From NCBI GenBank assembly GCA_046538735.1, contig JBKHII010000075.1, positions 1 through 12,230 on the forward strand: a DNA stretch of 12,230 bases. The letters are read 5' to 3'. This DNA comes from SLST01 sp046538735 (GTDB lineage Bacteria > Spirochaetota > Spirochaetia > DSM-27196 > SLST01). Below the pieces are notes generated by a model. That model searched no databases, was not told the origin of the DNA, and was given only the letters and a program-made list of their open reading frames with translations. Positions 6,409 to 12,230 of the stretch are shown here, piece by piece (positions within the stretch are counted from its first letter, which is position 1; every line of letters starts with the position of its first letter). Both the position numbers and the translations under genes were made by a program.

Positions 6409-8502
6409 ATGGCTATAGACATCAGCAAGATGCGCAACATCGGGATCAGCGCGCACATCGATTCCGGAAAGACGACGCTGACGGAGCGCATCCTTTTCTA
6501 CTGTGAGAAGATCCACGCGATCCACGAAGTCCGCGGCAAGGACGGCGTTGGTGCGACGATGGACTCCATGGAGCTCGAACGCGAGCGCGGCATCACGATC
6601 GCGAGTGCTTCCACGAACGTCACGTGGAAGGAGCACCCGATCAACATCATCGACACGCCGGGACACGTCGACTTCACGATCGAGGTCGAGCGGAGCTTGC
6701 GCGTTCTCGACGGTGCGGTTCTCGTTCTGTGTTCCGTGGGCGGCGTTCAGAGCCAGAGCATCACGGTCGACCGGCAGCTGAGCCGCTACAACGTCCCCTT
6801 CCTCGCGTTCGTGAACAAGGCCGACCGCACGGGCGCGAACCCGCTCAAGGTGCGCCAGCAGCTGCGCGAGAAGCTCGGTCACAACGCCGTGATGATGCAG
6901 CTCCCGATCGGGCTCGAGGACAAGTTCGAAGGGATCGTGGACCTGGTCACGATGAAGGCGGTCTACTTCGACGGCGCGGGTGGCGAGCAGATTCGCTACG
7001 AAGAGATTCCGGCCGAGATGAAGGCGCAGGCCGACGAGCATCACGAGGAGCTGATCGACGCGATCAGCATGTTCAGCGATGAGCTCGCGGAGGCGTACCT
7101 CGAGGGCGAGGTTACCGAGCAGATGATCCACGAAGCCGTCCGCGCCGGCGTCCTCAAGCGCGAGTTCACGCCGGTCTTCGTGGGCAGTGCGTACAAGAAC
7201 AAGGGAGTGCAGACGCTCCTGGACGCGGTAACGCGATACCTTCCCGCTCCGCCTCAGGTAACGAACACCGCGCTCGACCTCGACAACAACGAAACGCCGG
7301 TCGATCTTCGCGCGGACAACGACGCAAAGACGGTTGCCCTCGCGTTCAAGCTTGAAGACACTAACTACGGCCAGCTGACGTACATCCGGATCTACCAGGG
7401 CACCGTGAAGAAGGGCGACGAGCTCCTCAATATCCGAAGCCGGAAGAAATTCAAGGTGGGTCGCCTCATTCGTATGCACGCCAACCACATGGAGGATATC
7501 AACGAGGCGCCCGCCGGCGACATCGTTGCCCTCTTCGGGATCGACTGTGCCTCCGGCGACACATTCTGTCATCCCTCTCTCAACTACTCCATGACCAGCA
7601 TGTACGTTCCGAATCCGGTCATCAGCCTCGCGATCAAGCCGAAGGACAAGAAGGCCGCGGATAACATGGGCAAGGCGCTCAACCGCTTCAGCAAGGAAGA
7701 CCCGACCTTCCGCACGTACGTGGATCCGGAGAGTCAGGAGACGATCATCCAGGGTATGGGAGAGCTCCACCTGGACGTCTACGTGGAGCGGATGCGCCGC
7801 GAGTACAAGGCTGAGGTGGAGACCGGGGCCCCGCAGGTCGCCTTCCGCGAGACGATCACGCAACGCGCGGAGTTCAACTACACGCACAAGAAGCAGACCG
7901 GTGGATCCGGCCAGTTCGGCCGCGTTGCCGGCTACATCGAACCGCTGGCTGAGGGTGACTATGAGTTCGCCGACGAGATCCGGGGCGGCGTGATTCCGAA
8001 CGAGTACATTTCGAGCGTAGACAAGGGCATCCGGATCGCGATGGAGAAGGGGCCCACCATCGGGTTCCCCATCGTGGGCGTCCGCGCGGTCATCAACGAC
8101 GGTAGCACGCACCCCGTTGACTCGTCCGACATGGCGTTCCAGGCCGCGGGCCTCGGCGCATTCCGCGATGCGTACAAGCGTGCGAAGCCCGAGATCCTTG
8201 AGCCGATCATGAAGGTCGTGGTGGAGGGTCCCACGGAGTTCCAGGGGAACGTTTTCGCGAGTATCAATCAGCGTCGCGGCATCATCCTCGCCTCGAGCGA
8301 AGACGGAGCGTTCAGCGTCGTTGAGGCGGAGGTGCCGCTGTCTGAGATGTTCGGATACTCAACCGTTTTGCGGAGTCTGACGCAGGGCAAGTCCGAGTAT
8401 AGCATGGAGTTCCTCAAGTACGGACGCGTGCCCAAGAGCATCGCCGAGGAGCTCGTGAAGAACTACCAGGAAGAGCGGAAGGCCGAAGCCCTTCGGGCAT
8501 AG
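6409..8502 (+). CDS. fusA: Elongation factor G, mitochondrial EF-G1-like (spdEFG1 type)
   Basis: This 697-residue GTPase moves tRNA and mRNA through the ribosome after peptide transfer. G motifs: AHIDSGKT (15-22), RGITI (60-64), DTPGH (82-86), NKAD (136-139), then EF-G domains II-V, including GMGELHLDVYVER and HKKQTGGSGQFGRV. Length is normal for EF-G. Ser19 in the P-loop, HEVRGKDGVGATMDSMELERERG, GGVQSQS and FGIDCASGDTF follow mitochondrial EF-G1 more closely than E. coli FusA, so it fits the spirochaete/planctomycete/deltaproteobacterial group with a separate EF-G2 for ribosome recycling. No rpsL, rpsG or tuf is adjacent. ATG 6409 has GGATAGGAG just upstream; the in-frame GTG 6367 has no ribosome binding site. 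A tetracycline-protection protein is unlikely because these family stretches match EF-G1. Confidence 0.96.
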   Translation: MAIDISKMRNIGISAHIDSGKTTLTERILFYCEKIHAIHEVRGKDGVGATMDSMELERERGITIASASTNVTWKEHPINIIDTPGHVDFTIEVERSLRVLDGAVLVLCSVGGVQSQSITVDRQLSRYNVPFLAFVNKADRTGANPLKVRQQLREKLGHNAVMMQLPIGLEDKFEGIVDLVTMKAVYFDGAGGEQIRYEEIPAEMKAQADEHHEELIDAISMFSDELAEAYLEGEVTEQMIHEAVRAGVLKREFTPVFVGSAYKNKGVQTLLDAVTRYLPAPPQVTNTALDLDNNETPVDLRADNDAKTVALAFKLEDTNYGQLTYIRIYQGTVKKGDELLNIRSRKKFKVGRLIRMHANHMEDINEAPAGDIVALFGIDCASGDTFCHPSLNYSMTSMYVPNPVISLAIKPKDKKAADNMGKALNRFSKEDPTFRTYVDPESQETIIQGMGELHLDVYVERMRREYKAEVETGAPQVAFRETITQRAEFNYTHKKQTGGSGQFGRVAGYIEPLAEGDYEFADEIRGGVIPNEYISSVDKGIRIAMEKGPTIGFPIVGVRAVINDGSTHPVDSSDMAFQAAGLGAFRDAYKRAKPEILEPIMKVVVEGPTEFQGNVFASINQRRGIILASSEDGAFSVVEAEVPLSEMFGYSTVLRSLTQGKSEYSMEFLKYGRVPKSIAEELVKNYQEERKAEALRA

Positions 8503-8510
8503 GAGAGGAG

Positions 8511-9221
8511 ATGATGGTCAAGACCGAACTAATCAAGCGCAGCCCGCTGCGCATTCTCGAGAGAAGCATCCATGGTGGCGTTGGGAAGGGCAATATCGGT
8601 GTCATTGCATCGCGAAAGGGCATCGGCAAGACCGCGTGTCTCGTCCACATCGCCACCGACCAGCTCTTCCAGGATAAGCACGTGATTCACGTCAGCTTCT
8701 CCAGTCGCACCGATCACATCGTAAGCTGGTACGAGGACATCTTCGGCGAGATCGCGAAGAAGCGCGAGCTCGAGAATGCAATGATCGTGCACGATGAGAT
8801 CATCAAGAACCGGGTCATCATGAACTTCAGCCAAGACAGGGTCTCCGCCGCGCACCTGCTCCGGAGCCTCCGATCAATGGTCACGGATGGCCGGTTCGCC
8901 GCAGATATCATGATCGTAGACGGATACGATTTCGAGCAGGGAAACGTGGAGACTCTCGAGGCGCTGCGCGAGTTCGCCGGCGAGCTCGGACTCGAGATCT
9001 GGTTCAGCGCAAGCATTCATCGCGACGATCCTCGCACGGACGACAACGGCGTGCCGATGATGCTGAGCCCGTTCGTTGGATCGATTGGCGTGCTCATCAC
9101 CCTCCAGCCCACGGACGGTCACATCAAACTGAGTCTCGTGAAGGATCACGACCGCTACGTGACCGAAGACCTGCACCTCATGCTCGATCCCAAGAGTCTC
9201 CTCATCGCGGAGGAGAAGTAA
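8511..9221 (+). CDS. RecA/DnaB-like P-loop protein of unknown function, co-transcribed with EF-G1
   Basis: The gene starts 8 bases after the EF-G stop. Its Shine-Dalgarno region AGGAGAGGAG (8501-8510) serves either ATG 8511 or ATG 8514. The 236-residue soluble protein has a Walker-A-like loop, SRKGIGKTA (34-42), where Ser replaces the usual first Gly/Ala, and a Walker-B strand ADIMIVD ending at Asp137. A later strand WFSASIHR (164-171) and the end segment IKLSLVKDHDR (205-215) resemble the order of motifs in the RecA-fold domain of DnaB-type helicases. There is no DnaB N-terminal or zinc domain, so it is a stand-alone ATPase-like core. I do not recognise the family. Shared mRNA with EF-G1 hints at translation or ribosome work, but that is guilt by association. 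A strong hairpin begins two bases after its TAA. Confidence 0.88.
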   Translation: MMVKTELIKRSPLRILERSIHGGVGKGNIGVIASRKGIGKTACLVHIATDQLFQDKHVIHVSFSSRTDHIVSWYEDIFGEIAKKRELENAMIVHDEIIKNRVIMNFSQDRVSAAHLLRSLRSMVTDGRFAADIMIVDGYDFEQGNVETLEALREFAGELGLEIWFSASIHRDDPRTDDNGVPMMLSPFVGSIGVLITLQPTDGHIKLSLVKDHDRYVTEDLHLMLDPKSLLIAEEK

Positions 9222-9222
9222 C

Positions 9223-9262
9223 CGGAGGACGACCGACCGCGTATGCGGTCGGTCGTCCTCCG
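9223..9262 (+). terminator. Perfect 18-bp hairpin ending the EF-G1 operon
   Basis: Bases 9223-9240 are the exact reverse complement of 9245-9262 around a GTAT loop, starting one base after the stop codon. The stem is GC-rich and very stable. It is followed by CATGCGCAAAACCC, so there is no U tract on the plus strand, and none on the minus strand either. Its place between a gene end and the next promoter supports a U-less terminator or mRNA 3'-end stabiliser. Confidence 0.7.
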
Positions 9263-9278
9263 CATGCGCAAAACCCGC

Positions 9279-9307
9279 TTGACCCGCTGCTCGGCACCTC
9301 GTAGAGT
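9279..9307 (+). promoter_or_regulatory. Sigma-70 promoter of the GGDEF-EAL gene
   Basis: TTGACC (9279-9284) and TAGAGT (9302-9307) are separated by exactly 17 bases, 16 bases beyond the hairpin. Initiation near 9314 leaves a leader of about 44 bases. The -35 context GCTTGACCC is identical to that of the thi promoter. Confidence 0.6.
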
Positions 9308-9357
9308 CGTAGGAAGACTGCTCGACCCAAGAGGTAGTACTTCTGAAAGCGCGTTCG

Positions 9358-12153
9358 ATGACCCGCCGGGCGCGGCTCGCGCCGCTCCACGTTCGGCTCA
9401 CGCTTCTCTACACCGCGGTCATCACCGTCTTCCTGATCGGCGCCGGCACGATCTACGGTGTCCTGACGCGCGACTCGATCAACTCGTACGCGGCCGTGGA
9501 GGCCGTGGAGTCCGCCGAGACCCTCGGAGCGACGCTCGCCGACGCGATCAGACTCGAGAATCAGGGCGCGCTGAGGGCCCGCGGCGAGGCCGTTGTGGCT
9601 GTGATCGGCTCCATGTATGAACGCGATACCCGCACGGTCGGCGCGGATGCCGTCCAACGTCGGGCACTCGAGTTTCTCGCGAGCCAGCAGATCGGGGGAG
9701 GTGGGTACTACTTCGTCGTCGATTCCCGCGGCAATCTACGGCACCACCCATACGAGGATGTGCGTCGCACCGCGGATGCAACGACGCCGATCATCGCGCG
9801 AGTCCTGCGGCAGAAGAACGGCTTCGTTCGCTACTTCTGGCAGAACCCGACGGATCGCATTCCCCGAGACAAGATCGCGTACATCACGCACTTCGCCCCA
9901 TGGGACTGGTACATCGTCGCCACCGACTACGCGGCGGGTCTCCTTGAGCGCGTCCCCATCGGCACGCTGCACAGTCTTCTGAACAGCTATCGGCAGGAGA
10001 GCGTTCTTGCCGCCATCGTCCGCAGTCGCGACGGCACTCTCGTAAGCGCCTCCGAGGGTTGGGCCGGATTCGTTCGCGAAGTCCGATCGACCGACATCTG
10101 GCGCGACGGAGCGCTTCTCGAGAGCCGATCGACCACGCTCCGCAGCGGAGACGTGCTCGCGTTCGCTCCCCTCCAGGGCCTCGGTGCCGAGGTCGCGATC
10201 GTCTACGACGCACAGCGCCTCTTTGATCTCACAAATCGATTCACGTACATCCTCGCCTTCTCGCTCGTTGCCGCCGTCTTCGCGATCGCGATCGCGAGCC
10301 GCATCGCGGGGCAGCTCATCGCACGGCCGGTACGACTGATGAACGACCGGTTCCGCCGACGACTCACGGACGGCGCCGGTAGCCTCGATCGCAGTGGGAG
10401 CGACGACATCCGGACGCTCGTTCTCCAGCAACTGCGCGCGCTCGTTCGGCTCGACTACGAGCGCAGGGGGCGCGAAGCGGCCGAACACGAGGCGATGATT
10501 GCCGAGTCCGTGTTCAGGCACACGAGCGAGGGGATCGTTGTCACGGACGCCGAGGGGCGCATCATCCGTGTGAACCCCGCATACGAGTCGATCTCAGGCT
10601 ACAGCGCGGCCGAGCTGATCGGAGCGAATCCGAGAATCGTGAAGTCCGGCCGTCACGATGCGGTCTTCTACGCGCAGATGTGGAATGCGCTTGAGACGAC
10701 GGGAGAATGGGTCGGGGAGGTCTGGAACAAGCGAAAAGGCGGCGAAGAGTATCCTCAGCTGCTCTCCATACGAGCCGTCCACCTTGGCGACCGCGAAGAG
10801 GTCGACTCCTACGTCGCCGTGTGCCACGACATCAGCGAGCGCAAGGAGACCGAAGACAGGCTCCAGTACCTCGCGACGCACGACGAGCTGACCGGTCTTC
10901 CCAACCGTGCCTACCTTGCGAACATGATCGAGTACACGCTCCGTCAAGGCCGGCGGAGCGATTCCTTGATTGCTGTTCTGTTCCTCGATATCGACAACTT
11001 CAAGGACGTGAACGACAGCTACGGCCACGATCGGGGCGATCAGCTCCTGAAGTGGATCGCGCGCCGTCTCACGCTGCTGCTTCGTTCGGAGGATACTGTT
11101 GTCCGGTTCGGCGGCGACGAGTTCGTGATCCTGCTTCCACACATCGAAGACGAGGAGTACGCATCGGTCGTGGCGCGAAAGATACTCGCCGCGGTGCGAG
11201 AACCGTACATCATCGAGCATCAGAAGATACGGCCCTCGGTGAGCATCGGTATCGCCATCTATCCCGAGGCCGGACGCGATCCGGCGAACCTGCTTCGCGA
11301 CGCCGATGCCGCGATGTACGCCGCCAAACGCCAAGGACGCAACACATACCGCTTCCACAACCCCGGGATGAACGAAAGTGCCCACCGGCGGCTGGCGATG
11401 CAGGGCTCGGTCGCATCCGCCATTGATCGCGGCGAGCTCAGCATCGTGTATCAGCCGATTCTCTCGCTCAGCGATAACCGTATCTCCGGAGCGGAGGCTC
11501 TCGTTCGATGGAATCGCGACGGACGAACAATCGCCCCCGGGGAGTTCCTCCCGTACCTGGAAAACTCGACCATGCTCACCCGACTCGACCTGTGGGTCCT
11601 CGATCGTGTTTGTGCCGATATCGTGGCCCACGACAAGGAACTGGGTCCCAACTTCCGGGTCTCCGTGAATGCCGGCGCGTACAACCTCATCCAGGACGAT
11701 TTCGTGGATCGGGCGACCGAGATCGTTACGCGTCGCGGGGTGGACCCCGGACGCATTGCGATCGAAGTGACCGAGACCGCCGCGATCCGCAACTTCGATC
11801 GCGCGCGGGCGACACTGCGCGATTTGCAGAGTGCAGGATTCAAGCTCTACCTGGACGATTTCGGTGAGGGACACTCCTCCATCCGGTACCTGCGCGAGTT
11901 TGGTGTGGACTCCGTGAAGCTCGACCGTGGCTATCTGACGAATGTTCATCGGTCCCACTCCGCGCGTTCGCTCGTGAGCGGTTTCACCCAGCTGGCGCAC
12001 GGAATGCGGTTGCAGGCCGTGATCGAAGGCGTTGAGACCGAAGAGCAGCTCCAGTTCATTCGGGATGCAGGCTGCGACTACGCGCAGGGATTCCTGATCG
12101 GACGTCCGCGCGGGCTCGCTGCCACGCTTCTCGCGCTCCGGAATCTGCCGTAA
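9358..12153 (+). CDS. Membrane-bound Cache-PAS-GGDEF-EAL cyclic-di-GMP enzyme
   Basis: The 931-residue protein should make and/or break c-di-GMP in response to an external ligand. Order: helix 1 (about 13-37); an extracytoplasmic Cache-type sensor containing GGGYYFVVDSRGNLRHHP and THFAPWDWYIVATDY; helix 2 (about 297-318); PAS (about 381-500, IVVTDAEGRIIRVNPAYESISGYS); GGDEF (about 505-665); EAL (about 680-925). The cyclase motif GGDEF (585-589) is intact, and RSED five residues before it forms an inhibitory I-site. The phosphodiesterase half keeps EALVR (713-717), Asn in SVNAGAYN, EVTET, DDFGEG (833-838), KLDR, EGVET and QGF, so both activities are possible. DDFGEG differs from the common DDFGTG. 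ATG 9358 has only GAAAG upstream; CTG 9343, preceded by AGAGGT, is a possible alternative start. Confidence 0.93.
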   Translation: MTRRARLAPLHVRLTLLYTAVITVFLIGAGTIYGVLTRDSINSYAAVEAVESAETLGATLADAIRLENQGALRARGEAVVAVIGSMYERDTRTVGADAVQRRALEFLASQQIGGGGYYFVVDSRGNLRHHPYEDVRRTADATTPIIARVLRQKNGFVRYFWQNPTDRIPRDKIAYITHFAPWDWYIVATDYAAGLLERVPIGTLHSLLNSYRQESVLAAIVRSRDGTLVSASEGWAGFVREVRSTDIWRDGALLESRSTTLRSGDVLAFAPLQGLGAEVAIVYDAQRLFDLTNRFTYILAFSLVAAVFAIAIASRIAGQLIARPVRLMNDRFRRRLTDGAGSLDRSGSDDIRTLVLQQLRALVRLDYERRGREAAEHEAMIAESVFRHTSEGIVVTDAEGRIIRVNPAYESISGYSAAELIGANPRIVKSGRHDAVFYAQMWNALETTGEWVGEVWNKRKGGEEYPQLLSIRAVHLGDREEVDSYVAVCHDISERKETEDRLQYLATHDELTGLPNRAYLANMIEYTLRQGRRSDSLIAVLFLDIDNFKDVNDSYGHDRGDQLLKWIARRLTLLLRSEDTVVRFGGDEFVILLPHIEDEEYASVVARKILAAVREPYIIEHQKIRPSVSIGIAIYPEAGRDPANLLRDADAAMYAAKRQGRNTYRFHNPGMNESAHRRLAMQGSVASAIDRGELSIVYQPILSLSDNRISGAEALVRWNRDGRTIAPGEFLPYLENSTMLTRLDLWVLDRVCADIVAHDKELGPNFRVSVNAGAYNLIQDDFVDRATEIVTRRGVDPGRIAIEVTETAAIRNFDRARATLRDLQSAGFKLYLDDFGEGHSSIRYLREFGVDSVKLDRGYLTNVHRSHSARSLVSGFTQLAHGMRLQAVIEGVETEEQLQFIRDAGCDYAQGFLIGRPRGLAATLLALRNLP

Positions 12154-12170
12154 CCGTCAGTCGCCCAATC

Positions 12171-12186
12171 GCAACCAAACTGGTGC
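12171..12186 (+). terminator. Small weak hairpin after the GGDEF-EAL gene
   Basis: GC plus ACCA (12171-12177, with one bulged A) can pair with TGGT plus GC (12181-12186) around AAC. It is short and lacks a strong U tract, so it is only a weak terminator candidate. Confidence 0.2.
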
Positions 12187-12194
12187 CGAAATTG

Positions 12195-12200
12195 TTGACA
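12195..12200 (+). promoter_or_regulatory. Perfect -35 hexamer at the window end
   Basis: TTGACA is an exact consensus -35 element. The expected -10 position 17 bases later reads GATTTC (12218-12223), a poor match, and no coding sequence follows inside the window. It could be the start of the next gene's promoter or chance. Confidence 0.25.
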
Positions 12201-12230
12201 CAAGTGAAGCACGACGCGATTTCCAGCGGT

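Noticed and set aside
2964..8112. Very long minus-strand open frames opposite thiQ, the 4025 gene and EF-G (2964-4181, 3899-5881, 6274-8112)
   Set aside because: They lie antisense to genes with clear families or coding features, have low-complexity Arg/Asp/Val-rich translations, and arise because GC-rich coding DNA has few stops on the opposite strand.
6409..8502. Tetracycline-resistance ribosomal protection protein
   Set aside because: G motifs and flanking family stretches follow EF-G1, not TetM/TetO.
1..12230. CRISPR arrays, tRNA or rRNA genes, transposons or prophage genes
   Set aside because: No regularly spaced direct repeats, tRNA-like folds, transposase or integrase motifs, or terminal inverted repeats were seen; gene content and base composition are uniform.

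Overview
The window is GC-rich, gene-dense bacterial DNA. No mobile element, CRISPR array, tRNA or rRNA was recognised. The best taxonomic clue is the elongation factor G gene at 6409-8502. Its protein resembles mitochondrial EF-G1 (AHIDSGKTT, the HEVRGKDGVGA stretch, NKAD, HKKQTGGSGQFGRV) more than the EF-G of the bacterial str operon. EF-Gs of this kind are known from spirochaetes, planctomycetes and some deltaproteobacteria. I infer a Gram-negative-type cell, probably a high-GC spirochaete, but a planctomycete or deltaproteobacterium cannot be excluded.

Layout. 1-87 is the 3' end of an unidentified membrane protein gene, followed by a strong hairpin (100-131). 134-313 is a promoter and a TPP riboswitch whose downstream leader can fold so that it hides the thiB ribosome binding site. 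314-3974 is the thiamine (or thiamine phosphate) importer operon thiB-thiP-thiQ, with 4-base stop/start overlaps at both junctions. 4025-5554 is a gene of unknown function with a central transmembrane hairpin, probably read from a leaderless mRNA. It converges on a minus-strand membrane protein gene (5551-6179) that is broken by a frameshift; the two stop codons share the tetranucleotide CTAG. 6266-9262 is a second transcription unit: promoter, EF-G1-type gene, a co-transcribed RecA/DnaB-like P-loop protein of unknown function, and a perfect 18-bp hairpin. 9279-12153 is a separately promoted c-di-GMP enzyme with Cache, PAS, GGDEF and EAL domains. The last 77 bases hold no gene, only a consensus -35 hexamer.

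Functional logic. The thi genes form one importer switched by TPP at the RNA level. EF-G1 and the P-loop protein share an mRNA and may share a process, but nothing in the sequence says which. The Cache-GGDEF-EAL protein is an independent signalling module. Several promoters sit directly after, or inside, a stable hairpin that lacks a U tract. This suggests compact hairpin-plus-promoter boundaries between transcription units.
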